DNA of 64,000 nt from Anaerolineales bacterium UBA2181. Its GTDB lineage: Bacteria; Chloroflexota; Anaerolineae; Promineifilales; UBA4811. Position 1 is the first letter of the stretch. Every line of letters begins with the position of its first letter. The stretch covers positions 9,511 through 73,510 of the forward strand of contig DCVT01000045.1 of assembly GCA_002328075.1 (NCBI GenBank), given 5' to 3'. The notes below the pieces were generated by a model that did no database searches, was not told where the DNA came from, and saw only the letters and a list, made by a program, of their open reading frames with translations. Position numbers and translations under genes: made by a program. This document shows, piece by piece, positions 36,126-44,756 of the stretch.

Positions 36126-38030
36126 CTACTTGGCCGGCTGCAAGTTGTGAATGATCAGATGGGCGTTCTGGGTCCACGTGGCCGGGTAGGTGTACGGGTT
36201 ATCAACTGTGGGCCAGTTCGTCCAATAGGTGGTGTTGAGCGGCAGTAGCTGCGATGCTTGCGTCAACGGGATGTTGGGCATGTCCTCGATCAGGTAGCGG
36301 TAGGCGTCCACCGTGGGCTGTATGCTGGCGGGGTCGCCCGGAGCAAACCCGGCCAACAGATCCACCGCCTGCCGGTAGGCCTCCCAATTGGGTCCGGTCC
36401 AGCGTTCACTGCCGCCCTGCACCGCTCCTTCGCCTCCGTGGAACGAGTTGAGGCTGACATAGGGCTCGTTCACGCCGCCGCACAAGAACCAGATCGCCGA
36501 TTGCGCGGTGTCCTCACCCATGGCGCCGAGCAAGGGGAAGAACCCCAATACCCGAGTCTGCGAATCGATGCCAACCTTGCGCAGTTGCTCGGCCACCACA
36601 TCGCCGATCCGACGTATCTCCTGAAACTCCTCCATGGTGAGGATCTCCAGGGTCAGCACCTGGCCGTCCTTCTCATACCACCCTTTGGCGTTCAAAGCCC
36701 AACCTTTGGACTCGATGAGCGCTTTGGCGGCCTCGGGGTCGGCCGTCGGGCTGGCCGCAAGGCCGGCCGCCTCCAACGCGTTGATGTACTTGTCCATGGC
36801 CCCGTACTGGACAAAGTGGCTCTTGGAGGGGTAGCTGGTGCCCTCGTAGGCGATGGTAACGATCTGCTCGCGGTTCACCGCCAGGTTGACCGCCTTGCGC
36901 AGGTCAGGATCGCTCCAGATGGGGTGTTGGGTGTTGATGAGCAAGTAGCGGGGGCACGGGTCCTGCCAGGCGTAGGGAAGGCCATCCGTCCAGGTGATGA
37001 AATTGGGGTTGCGGGCCGCGATGGCTTCGAACGCTCCCTTGGTCGTGTTGGCCATGGCGTCCAGTTCGTTGTTGATGGCGGCCGAGGCGCGCGTTTCTTC
37101 GGTTCCGTAATGGGTCCAAATCAGCCGCTTGGGTACTGGAAGGTCGTCGAATCCGGCCGCGACGCCCCACCAGTTGTCGTCGCGGATATATACCCATTCG
37201 TTGCTGGTGAATGCGGCTACTTTGTACGGTCCGGTAAAGACCGGCCATCCCTTGTCTGGATCATAGTTGGTGAACTCCATCGGGGCATCCAGATAGTCCT
37301 TCCAGATGTGCTCCGGAACGATCGAGTTCCGGTCGCCCCAGATCTTGACCGACCAGAGGTCAAGTTGGAAGCGCGGGTTGGGCGCAGTCAGGTTGAACTG
37401 GACGGTGAGGTCGTCGATCTTTTCCGCGCTGGCGGTCCAGCGGGCAACATCCGCACCCATGTCGGGCGCCGCCGCCTGAAACATCTGGACGGTAAAGACC
37501 ACATCATCCGCGTTGAATGCCTCGCCGTCGCTCCATTTGACTCCGTCGCGCAGCTTGAGCGTCCAGACGTCAAAGGTGGCGTTGGGCTCCATGGACAGAC
37601 CCAGGTAGGGATCGATGGTGCCGGTCTCATAGTTGAGGATGAACAGCGGCTCGATCATGGCCTGATGCAGACCGACGTCGCGCACGTTGTCCAGGATCCA
37701 TGGGTTAAAGTTGGCCGGGTCGCCGTGCGTCACGCTGGCATCAAAGAACACCGTCTCGTGGCGTAGGGCGTTCTGATACTGGCCGGGGGGAGTCTCGGGC
37801 AAGGGGGCGGCGGTGGGCTCCGGCGGCGGGGCCACCTCAACAACACGAGTCACCTCGACTTCCTGCACTACAGTCTCGACGACGGTCTCGCCCTCTTTTT
37901 CCACGATTCGGGTGACCTCGACTTGCTCTATGACGGTCTCCACCACGGTCTCGGGCTCGGTCGTGCACGCAACCAGCAGCCCCAACGAAACCAAAAGCAA
38001 CATGACAAAAAGCACATTCCTGTTTTTCAT
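36126..38030 (-). CDS. ABC transporter substrate-binding lipoprotein, family 5 (peptide/oligosaccharide)
   Basis: Extracytoplasmic solute-binding lipoprotein of 634 residues and the first gene of the 14-gene run. The signal peptide ends in the lipobox LLVAC with Cys22 as the lipidation site. Residues 27-67 are a linker of repeated Val/Glu/Thr elements (VVETVVQEVEVTRVVEV), common in Chloroflexota binding proteins and probably an extended spacer. The SBP_bac_5 domain follows (EPLFILNYETGTIDPYLG, LKLRDGVKWSDGEAFNADDV). The family binds peptides, but many members bind oligosaccharides including mannosides; here the neighbouring GH38 gene favours a glycan. AGGAG lies upstream of ATG 38030. Confidence 0.92.
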   Translation of the reverse strand: MKNRNVLFVMLLLVSLGLLVACTTEPETVVETVIEQVEVTRIVEKEGETVVETVVQEVEVTRVVEVAPPPEPTAAPLPETPPGQYQNALRHETVFFDASVTHGDPANFNPWILDNVRDVGLHQAMIEPLFILNYETGTIDPYLGLSMEPNATFDVWTLKLRDGVKWSDGEAFNADDVVFTVQMFQAAAPDMGADVARWTASAEKIDDLTVQFNLTAPNPRFQLDLWSVKIWGDRNSIVPEHIWKDYLDAPMEFTNYDPDKGWPVFTGPYKVAAFTSNEWVYIRDDNWWGVAAGFDDLPVPKRLIWTHYGTEETRASAAINNELDAMANTTKGAFEAIAARNPNFITWTDGLPYAWQDPCPRYLLINTQHPIWSDPDLRKAVNLAVNREQIVTIAYEGTSYPSKSHFVQYGAMDKYINALEAAGLAASPTADPEAAKALIESKGWALNAKGWYEKDGQVLTLEILTMEEFQEIRRIGDVVAEQLRKVGIDSQTRVLGFFPLLGAMGEDTAQSAIWFLCGGVNEPYVSLNSFHGGEGAVQGGSERWTGPNWEAYRQAVDLLAGFAPGDPASIQPTVDAYRYLIEDMPNIPLTQASQLLPLNTTYWTNWPTVDNPYTYPATWTQNAHLIIHNLQPAK

Positions 38031-38282
38031 TAGGTTCTTCTCCTACCTAGCCCAAAATCCTGATCACGCGTCTAGCTTCCAGTCTGACCAATTTCCAGCT
38101 CTATGATGTGCTGCTGCACCTCCTTTCCAATGGGTATGGGATTGTGGACTGCTCCTGGTCTTGTCATCGCGTGGAGCCAATGACCGGCCGATGCCCGACT
38201 GATCAGGCTCCTGAGTCACCGTTGTGTTTAAACGCGAACAGCGCCCGCGGGCCGTGTTGCTGGTCAGTCTCTTCATTATCTA

Positions 38283-38310
38283 TTGATTTTGGTTGGTTGG
38301 CGAGTAGAAT
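38283..38310 (+). promoter_or_regulatory. candidate promoter of the regulator gene
   Basis: TTGATT (38283-38288) and TAGAAT (38305-38310) are spaced by 16 bases. The -10 element abuts the left arm of the inverted repeat at 38309-38361, so a bound repressor would cover the transcription start, suggesting autoregulation. Confidence 0.4.
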
Positions 38311-38361
38311 GCTGCCCGATTCTGACCGAATTGGGAGAAATCGGGCAAATACGGGCAGCAT
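38309..38361. promoter_or_regulatory. nested inverted repeats, candidate operator
   Basis: ATGCTGCCCG (38309-38318) and CGGGCAGCAT (38352-38361) are perfect ten-base arms. Inside them GCCCGAT (38314-38320) and ATCGGGC (38340-38346) are perfect seven-base arms, with a CCGAATTGG core near the centre. Two symmetric half-site pairs fit binding of a DeoR-type oligomer. Confidence 0.55.
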
Positions 38362-38444
38362 AGGCATGGGTTCGAGAAGGAATGCCTGCTACAATGGTGG
38401 GTAGCGGCAATCGGTCATGATTGGGCAGTTCAGTTGAGAGGGCC

Positions 38445-40175
38445 ATGATCTCGAGCAAGCGTGAGGCGGTCATCCAAGACATTCTGGATAGGCACGGTGT
38501 CATCACGGTGGAAGAGATCTGCACCTATTGTGGCTGCTCGCCCGAGACCTCGCGCCGCGACCTGAGGCGCCTGGAGCGAGAGGGCACGGTGGTCCGAACC
38601 CACGGCGGCGCCCGGCGCTCCTCGACCCGGTCTTCGGCGGTTCAGCCGGACCTGGAGAGCCTGATCAGAGCCCGGGTGGCTCTGCTGGAGCGAATTCATG
38701 TCCTCATCGTGACCGCCAGCGAGACGGCCGCATCGCACTTTATCGTCGACCGGGCCCGGCGTGCCGGCGTTCCGGTTATCGCCGAGGGGCGGCACAGTCC
38801 GGCCGCCACCACGGTGGTGATGATTGACAGCTATCGGGCGGCATACGAGTTGGGCCGGTGGGTCCGCCTGTACGCGCAGCGCAATCTGGGAGGCCGGGTG
38901 ATGGCACTGGACGTGGGTTACGGTGGGTCCAGCACGGAAATCCGCAGCCAGGGCTTTGCCGACGGCCTGGGCGAGCTCCGGGATTCGGGCAGTATCTGGC
39001 ATGTGGATGGACAGGGGACGCGAGCCATTGCCCGTCACCGCGCGGCTGACGCCTTTGCGGTGCATCCGGACATCAATGTCATCTATGGAATCAATGACGA
39101 ATCGGTCCTGGGCGCATGGGCTGCATTCCGGGCGGCCGGCCTGGATGAGAACCGCCTCTTGGTGGTCACCTTTGGCCTGGAGGGTGATGGGATGAGAAAC
39201 CTGCTGCTGCAGGGCGGCCCTCTCAAGGCGGGTGTAGCTCTATTTCCCGAATTGGTGAGCCGCGCCTGCGTAGATGCCGCGGTCTGTGCGTTTCATGGCA
39301 TGCCGCTGGCCCCACGCATCAATCCGCCTGCCATGATCCTCACTGCCGAGACGCTGCAGGACTATTACGAGTTTCGTGAGGATACCGGCCGGTGGCAGAT
39401 CCGATTGGAGCAGGCCGGCAATATTCCCAACCTCAGTGCGCCCTATGTGCTGCTCCACGAGTGCCGCTGCAAAACCGGGCCGGGGCGCATCGGATACGTT
39501 CTGAACTTTAGCTCCCACGAATACTATCAGAACATGCTGCAGACCATGCGCTCCTATACCCGGCAAAAGGGGATCGCGCTGGAGATTGTGGACGCCAGCC
39601 AGGATGCGGCTCGCGAGCGGGACGAGGTGTTTCGGTCCATCGGCGCCGCTGCCGCACGCCTGGTGAACGAGGGTGACACCATCATCCTGGACGCGGGTGA
39701 TGCAGTTCGATGGTTGGCCCGCGCCCTGCGCGAACGCAAGGGCATCCGGGTCATCACCAACTCGCTCTCGGTGATTCAAGAGCTGGCAGATCGGCCGGAC
39801 ATCACCCTGATCTCCTGCGGCGGAGTGCTGCACCACGAGGGCAAGTCCTTCATTGGTCTTCAGGCCGAAGCCGCCATCCGTGCCCTCAGGGCGGACAGGG
39901 CGTTCATTGGCGCCGCCGGGGTCAGCGTCGACTTTGGCCTCTCGAATTCCAACATCGACGAGGCGGCTGTGCAACAGGCTATGCTAAAGGCGGCCCGCGA
40001 GGTGATTTTGCTGGCTGATCCGAGCCAGATCGGTGACGAATCCCTGGTTCAGATTGGCTCGCTTCAGGCGGTCCATTGTCTGATCACCGGGCCTGGTATC
40101 GCCGAGCGCGATCGTCAGAATCTGCTCTCGCGGGGGGTCCAGGTCATGGTGGCTGAAGAGCCGCCGCCACCCTGA
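38445..40175 (+). CDS. DeoR-type regulator with inserted periplasmic-binding-protein-like sugar domain
   Basis: Transcription regulator of 576 residues with an unusual three-part layout. Residues 1-60 are a DeoR helix-turn-helix (REAVIQDILDRHGVITVEEI, then CSPETSRRDLRRLEREGTVVRTHGGA). Residues 75-330 look like a LacI/RbsB-type binding fold (VLIVTASETAASHFIVDRAR, ADAFAVHPDINVIYGIND). Residues 370-575 are the DeoR C-terminal sugar-phosphate sensor (DTIILDAGDAVRWLARAL, ITNSLSVIQELA, FIGAAGVS, ILLADPSQIG). It probably represses the divergent mannoside operon until a free sugar and/or sugar phosphate binds. ATG 38445 follows GAGAGGG at short spacing; TTG 38421 is less likely. It converges with the DUF4185 gene. 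Confidence 0.88.
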   Translation: MISSKREAVIQDILDRHGVITVEEICTYCGCSPETSRRDLRRLEREGTVVRTHGGARRSSTRSSAVQPDLESLIRARVALLERIHVLIVTASETAASHFIVDRARRAGVPVIAEGRHSPAATTVVMIDSYRAAYELGRWVRLYAQRNLGGRVMALDVGYGGSSTEIRSQGFADGLGELRDSGSIWHVDGQGTRAIARHRAADAFAVHPDINVIYGINDESVLGAWAAFRAAGLDENRLLVVTFGLEGDGMRNLLLQGGPLKAGVALFPELVSRACVDAAVCAFHGMPLAPRINPPAMILTAETLQDYYEFREDTGRWQIRLEQAGNIPNLSAPYVLLHECRCKTGPGRIGYVLNFSSHEYYQNMLQTMRSYTRQKGIALEIVDASQDAARERDEVFRSIGAAAARLVNEGDTIILDAGDAVRWLARALRERKGIRVITNSLSVIQELADRPDITLISCGGVLHHEGKSFIGLQAEAAIRALRADRAFIGAAGVSVDFGLSNSNIDEAAVQQAMLKAAREVILLADPSQIGDESLVQIGSLQAVHCLITGPGIAERDRQNLLSRGVQVMVAEEPPPP

Positions 40176-40190
40176 CCCGGGCCGCCCGGC

Positions 40191-41225
40191 TCAGTGCAAG
40201 GTGATTTCGAGCAGGTGGGGGACGTACACCGAGGAATCGATAAAGGTCATATAGATGATCTTGCCATCCTGTCGCGCAAACTCGGGGTGTTCCTTGCCTG
40301 CGTTAAAGAGCGAATCGGGCTTGGTCTTGAGCGGCCGATAAAAGACCTCCGGCTCGCACCAAGGCCCGGTGATCCTCGGAGCGGAGCGGATCACCAACTT
40401 GTCCTCGCGCTCAAAAGTTGTCAGCGAGATGAACGCACCCAGATGATGGTTGAAGGAGGCGGACATCTCGTTGGGCACGTTGCCGAACAAGGGCGCTGAG
40501 AGCTCGAACGTCGACGACCACCGAGGCGCGAGGTCCGGGCGCCGGAAGGTGGGCGCCTGTACCAGATACTCATAGGCCGCCAGGTCCTCAATCTGCTCCG
40601 GCCGCACCCGCGCCAGGTACATGGCCTTGTCCAGCGAGCCCCACAGGTAGACATAGTCCTCAATTTCCTGGATAAAGACGCCAAGACCCGGCTGGTCACC
40701 CTTCCAGAACTCGTATTTCCCGTCCGGGGCGCGCAACCGCTCAAACTGCATGTCGGCCAGATCCGCTCGCGCGATGCCCATGCCGTTGATCTCGAATGCC
40801 TCAAAAACATCCAGGACCGGGTCCATGGTGATTTTGTGGTAATAGAGGTAGAGGTAACGGCCGACGCAGACGCCGTGGACTGCCCAAAGCCGGTGCTCGG
40901 CACGGCTCTCGTGTGGCAGGAACTGGACAAGTTGACGCGGTCGCCTGCCGTCCGGCGCTTTCAAGTACGAGAACCCTCGAACCCCGTCCGAGAGGTTCTG
41001 CATGGGCACAATGCAGCCGGTGTTGGAGAGGACATCAACCAGCGGGTGGTAGCGGACGGTCTCGAACGGGCCCTCCAGCGTGTCGCCAAAGATCCAGAAC
41101 GTGCTTCCGTCCGGCAGGACCACCGAGCTTACACAGTCGTGCCCCGTGATGTTCACGTCGTTGTCCAGGAACTGGAGGCCCAGGTCGCGGACCGATTGGA
41201 CCAGTGTTTGCTGGCTCTGTATCAT
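40191..41225 (-). CDS. DUF4185-like beta-propeller protein
   Basis: Protein of 344 residues without signal peptide, resembling DUF4185 and GH43/GH32-like five-bladed propellers. An early HDCVSSVVLPDGSTFWIFGD stretch (near residue 29), repeated FxxAP..RRPDLAPRWS and ITGPWCEPEVFYRP strands support this. Acidic residues in each blade could form a glycoside-hydrolase site, but no catalytic triad is certain. The start at ATG 41225 has GAGGAGGG upstream; the long in-frame extension beyond it is not protein-like. It may act on a polysaccharide fragment; specificity unknown. Confidence 0.72.
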   Translation of the reverse strand: MIQSQQTLVQSVRDLGLQFLDNDVNITGHDCVSSVVLPDGSTFWIFGDTLEGPFETVRYHPLVDVLSNTGCIVPMQNLSDGVRGFSYLKAPDGRRPRQLVQFLPHESRAEHRLWAVHGVCVGRYLYLYYHKITMDPVLDVFEAFEINGMGIARADLADMQFERLRAPDGKYEFWKGDQPGLGVFIQEIEDYVYLWGSLDKAMYLARVRPEQIEDLAAYEYLVQAPTFRRPDLAPRWSSTFELSAPLFGNVPNEMSASFNHHLGAFISLTTFEREDKLVIRSAPRITGPWCEPEVFYRPLKTKPDSLFNAGKEHPEFARQDGKIIYMTFIDSSVYVPHLLEITLH

Positions 41226-41313
41226 GGTGTGACCCTCCTCTGGATCGGTTAATTTGCCTGATCGGATCATAGCACGGGTGGCCTGAGCCGCCAACCAGGG
41301 CAGGAAAGGCCGG

Positions 41314-42207
41314 TTACCCGCCGTTTGGCGACTCGACGGCCCGGTTGAAAAGGAGGAGGCGATAGTCGCCGGTCGGCCGGAATCCCAGCGACTGGTAGGC
41401 TTTCTGCGCCGCCAGGTTGGACTCGCCGGTAAAGAGGATGGCTTTCTCGACCCCCTGCGCCCGCGCTTCCACCAACGACGTCGCCACCGCTGCCCGCCCG
41501 TATCCGCGCCGTCGTCCCTCCGGCGGAGTCCACACGCCTCCCACCTGCACCGCCTCCCGAAGGATCGCGTTGAACGAGCTACACGCCACCACCTGGCCCG
41601 CGCGCTCCGCCACCCACGTTCGACCCTCCCCGGTGCTTCTGACCACCGACCGGCGGCACCTGGCCTCCAGCTCCGGGCCGCGCTCGTCACCCATGGCCTC
41701 AACGCAGTACCCGATGCGCCAGTCCACTAGCAACGACTCGTCGCGTGGTTCTGAGCGGCGTCCTCGCAACCACCCGGACGCCAGGCCCTCAGGGATCACC
41801 AGATCGGAGAGGTTGAGCGAGTAGAGGATTTCGGTCTCGTCCGTCTGGATCAGATCCGCCGGTGGAATGAGGTAACGCGCCGCAATCTCCACCTGGGCGG
41901 CCGGGCCGACGACCCCGTAGATGGGGCGGCCGGAACCGCGGACCGCCGCACGGCAGAGCGTCGGGATCTGCTGCCCGGCTTGCAGCACCAGGTTTCCGTT
42001 CCAATAGTGGGCGATGACACCGACCACCTGGTTCGCCTGCCAGCACGCGGCATAGGCCCCCTGGTACGCGTTCTCTCCGTCCACCAGGCCGGTCGCGCGC
42101 AGGTTTCCCAGGAGAAACATCGAGCTTTCCAGTCGGGTGCGAAGATAGGCCTCCAGCGCCTGCTCGTCGCCGGGTACGAGCAGCCGGATGTGCTCCCTCA
42201 CCTTCAC
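41314..42207 (-). CDS. GNAT-family N-acetyltransferase
   Basis: Protein of 297 residues. The C-terminal half (from about 180) holds a GNAT fold with the acetyl-CoA loop VWTPPEGRRRGYGRAAV and the downstream ILFTGESNLAAQKAYQSLGF strand-helix. The N-terminal half is a second, more diverged GNAT-like domain. It transfers an acetyl group to an amine; the acceptor cannot be told. The start is GTG 42207 with GGAGG six bases upstream. No clear functional tie to its neighbours. Confidence 0.82.
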   Translation of the reverse strand: MKVREHIRLLVPGDEQALEAYLRTRLESSMFLLGNLRATGLVDGENAYQGAYAACWQANQVVGVIAHYWNGNLVLQAGQQIPTLCRAAVRGSGRPIYGVVGPAAQVEIAARYLIPPADLIQTDETEILYSLNLSDLVIPEGLASGWLRGRRSEPRDESLLVDWRIGYCVEAMGDERGPELEARCRRSVVRSTGEGRTWVAERAGQVVACSSFNAILREAVQVGGVWTPPEGRRRGYGRAAVATSLVEARAQGVEKAILFTGESNLAAQKAYQSLGFRPTGDYRLLLFNRAVESPNGG

Positions 42208-42416
42208 GCTCCACCTCCTCGTCGTTCAGGATACCGCGAGCGCAGCGCCGACGCGGCCATGATGGGCCCCTGCGCACTAGATCGGGTGCTCGCGGTCGCT
42301 CCCTCGATGGCCCGCGCAGCGCCACCCGTGGCCCGGCTGGCCGTCGCCCAGGGGAGCGGGTGCCTGACCCAAGGGGGCCGGGGGCGCATTTCGGCGGTGG
42401 GTGCTAGCTTCTCGTC

Positions 42417-43271
42417 TCATGCCTTCCCGCTGGCACCCAGCAACTGGATCTTGTACCGGATCATGGCCGTGGCGGCGTCCTCGGCCGCAGCCAGTGCCGG
42501 CGGCAGCTTTCCTCGTTCGGCCGGCGCAGGCAGCGCCTCCATGAATGCCCGGATGAACGCGACCCCCACGTCGGTCCAGATGTTGATCTTGCAGATACCG
42601 CCGGCGACCGCCCGGCGGATCTCCTCATCCGGGGTGCCCGACCCGCCGTGCAGTACGAGGGGCACCGGCACCAGTCGGTTGAGAATCTCCAGCCGGGCAA
42701 TGTCGAGTCTGGGTGTGGTCCGATAGAGTCCGTGCGCCGTGCCGATAGCCACTGCCAGCGCATCGATCCCCGTCTCGGCCACAAACTGGACCGCCTGGTC
42801 CGGGCGCGTCAGCCGCGCTTCGGCCTCCTCGGGGGTCAACTCCTCCTCGCCCGAGCCAACGTGACCCAGTTCAGCCTCCACCGACGCGCCCACGGCGCGG
42901 GCCCGGCGGACCACGTCGCGAGTGAGGGCGATGTTTTCTGCCAGCGGTAGAGTCGAGCCGTCGATCATGACACTGCTCAGGCCATGGCTCAGACCGTGGT
43001 CGATCTGGTCCAGGTTGCGGCCGTGGTCCAGGTGAAGGCAGACGGGAACGCCGGCCTGCTCCGCTTCGCTGCGAATGGCCGCCACCAAACCGGCCCAATC
43101 CGCCGGCCGGTGGTGGTTGGGGTGCATCATCAGGATGACCGGAGCCCGTTCAGCGCGGGCGCCGTGCAGCGCAGCGCGCACCGTCTCCAAATTGACCACG
43201 TTGAAGGCAGGTACCGCCCATTTCTGGTCTCGGCAGCGGTGCAGGATTTCACCTAGTGTGACGAAATGCAT
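42417..43271 (-). CDS. class II fructose/tagatose-bisphosphate aldolase (KbaY/GatY-like)
   Basis: Zinc-dependent aldolase of 284 residues. Metal ligands and active-site residues are visible: His80, Asp82 and His83 in CLHLDHG, Glu134 in EAELGHVG, His180 in IGTAHG, and His208 in VLHGGSG. AVPAFNVVN at 19-27 is the family N-terminal motif. It cleaves or forms a ketose-bisphosphate using dihydroxyacetone phosphate. The start at ATG 43271 has GAGGAA upstream. A palindrome at 43424-43439 lies about 150 bases upstream and could be an operator. It provides a path for sugar phosphates to triose phosphates. Confidence 0.88.
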   Translation of the reverse strand: MHFVTLGEILHRCRDQKWAVPAFNVVNLETVRAALHGARAERAPVILMMHPNHHRPADWAGLVAAIRSEAEQAGVPVCLHLDHGRNLDQIDHGLSHGLSSVMIDGSTLPLAENIALTRDVVRRARAVGASVEAELGHVGSGEEELTPEEAEARLTRPDQAVQFVAETGIDALAVAIGTAHGLYRTTPRLDIARLEILNRLVPVPLVLHGGSGTPDEEIRRAVAGGICKINIWTDVGVAFIRAFMEALPAPAERGKLPPALAAAEDAATAMIRYKIQLLGASGKA

Positions 43272-43630
43272 CTGTTCCTCGCTTGAGATGATGTCGGATT
43301 CGGCGGATCAGCCCGCGTCAGTGACCGTGGTCCGCCTGTGGAGTCGCGTCTTGTGTGGCTAAATCCTCCTGATTGATCCTGACTTTCCGTGGACGGCGCC
43401 GTCTGGTTGCCTGTTAATGCTTCAATCAGCGAGCTGATTTATACCCGACCGGGCGGTTTTCGTCCAGATGCTGCTCTGATGATCGAGTCAGGAGCCAACC
43501 ACCGGACAACTGCCGGGGAGCGTGATGGCTACGAATAAACCCCTGCGCTCTCGGTCGCGATCGAACCTTGCGGGTTCGGCCTCATGGTCTGTTCCGGTTC
43601 GGCCGGGAAATGGAGATCCGCAGGGGCCGA
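43272..43630. other. intergenic region, 359 bases
   Basis: No gene seen. It contains the palindrome at 43424-43439 and a related half-site CTGATTGA at 43369-43376. It separates the aldolase start from the end of the DMT transporter gene. Confidence 0.6.
43424..43439. promoter_or_regulatory. perfect palindrome, candidate operator
   Basis: AATCAGC (43424-43430), two bases GA, then GCTGATT (43433-43439). A third half-site CTGATTGA occurs at 43369-43376, in inverted orientation relative to TCAATCAG at 43422-43429. It is placed upstream of the aldolase gene on the minus strand. Confidence 0.4.
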
Positions 43631-44611
43631 TCATGCCAACGGGGCGTTCTTCCTGGATTGGGTGGTTGCCACTTCGTGGCTTCGGATCAGCAGCACGCCG
43701 CCCAGGACCAGCGCGCTGCCACCGATCTGAACCCAGGTTAGGCGTTCGCCCAGCAACACAAAGGCAAACGCAGAGGTAAAAACCGGCTCCGTAGTCAGAA
43801 TCAGGTTGGCTACCGACGACGGCAGGTAGCTGAGGCTCACGTTGTAGAGCCCGTATCCGACGGCCGTGGGACCCGCTGCCAGGAGGAACAGGATGACCCA
43901 GCCAACCAGCGAACCGCCGAGCCAGAGGAAACTGGCTGCTCCGTAGGCGCTGCCCGTGAGGCGGCCAAGCGGGAGTAGACACGCCGGGAACAAGAACAGG
44001 GCGGCAGCAGAAAATGTGTACAGCAGGGTGGTCCAGGGGTTCAGACCGCGCAGCGACGCCGAACGGCCGAGGAGACTATAGACGGCGTAGAGCAGGCCAG
44101 ACAACACACCGGCGACGATTCCGACCAGGTTCACGCGCCACATCTGTGGGTCCATCGCCCCGGAAACCAGGGCGCAGCCGGTCAGGCTGCCTGCCACGGC
44201 CGTCGCCTTGACCCAGCCCAACGGCTCGCGAAGCAACCACCGGCCTAATAGAGCGGTGAACGCTGCTGACGAATAGACGAGCACGGTGGAGATGGCGGCG
44301 CCGTTCAAGGCTACCGAAAGGGTCCACAGCCCGTTAAAGAGCGCCAGGACCAGGCCGTGAAAGACCAACTGGGGCAAATGGACCCGGGCGACCCGCAAAA
44401 GTGCGGGGCGAATAATCCCGAGCGCAATCAGCACGGTGAGCCCCACCAGGACCTCCCGCCAGAACGCCAACACCAGCGGAGGCATCAGGAACTCTTGAGT
44501 CAGGTAGCGGATAAATATCGCGGTGGTGGACAAGATCACCGATGCGATGATGGCCACGGCGAAACCTCGCGACGGCTGTTTGGCGAAGGGTGGGGACGAG
44601 GGAGTAGCCAT
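43631..44611 (-). CDS. DMT-superfamily (EamA) transporter
   Basis: Membrane protein of 326 residues with about ten membrane segments arranged as two EamA repeats (from about 20-150 and 165-310). The second repeat ends in the typical EPVFTSAFAFVLLGERLTWV...GGVLLI segment. Such proteins export amino acids or other metabolites; the substrate is not predictable. ATG 44611 (MATPSSPP) is preferred over upstream in-frame codons. No T-rich terminator was seen after it. Confidence 0.85.
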   Translation of the reverse strand: MATPSSPPFAKQPSRGFAVAIIASVILSTTAIFIRYLTQEFLMPPLVLAFWREVLVGLTVLIALGIIRPALLRVARVHLPQLVFHGLVLALFNGLWTLSVALNGAAISTVLVYSSAAFTALLGRWLLREPLGWVKATAVAGSLTGCALVSGAMDPQMWRVNLVGIVAGVLSGLLYAVYSLLGRSASLRGLNPWTTLLYTFSAAALFLFPACLLPLGRLTGSAYGAASFLWLGGSLVGWVILFLLAAGPTAVGYGLYNVSLSYLPSSVANLILTTEPVFTSAFAFVLLGERLTWVQIGGSALVLGGVLLIRSHEVATTQSRKNAPLA

Positions 44612-44756
44612 GTTGTTTCTTGGGAACACGCCTAAGAGCTCGACTTGCGGCTGAAACCCCCGCACCCGCGAACCGGCATTGCCCGGTTTGGGCCGCGCCT
44701 CGGAGAACCTGGTAAATGCCGGTGGTGACTCATGGTGGCAAGGATGCCCGTCTCAG

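Larger units (their letters stand above)
38031..38444. promoter_or_regulatory. divergent control region of the mannoside operon and its regulator
   Basis: A 414-base intergenic region separates the importer lipoprotein gene (minus) from the DeoR-fusion regulator (plus). It contains the nested inverted repeats listed separately and a candidate plus-strand promoter. I found no convincing minus-strand promoter hexamers. It must hold the start site of the long operon, because no other gap in that run is longer than about 145 bases. Confidence 0.6.

Noticed and set aside
36258..37766. Long open frame on the + strand opposite the binding-lipoprotein gene
   Set aside because: Antisense artefact of third-position GC bias; the minus strand gives a signal peptide, lipobox and family 5 fold.
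19115..38030. Complete corrinoid methyltransferase system
   Set aside because: No corrinoid-binding (MtaC-like) protein, MtaB-like partner or reactivase is encoded in the window, so only the UroD-like part can be claimed.
43440..43460. Rho-independent terminator near ACCGGGCGGTTTT
   Set aside because: The C/G run lacks a proper matching arm, so the T stretch alone is not enough.
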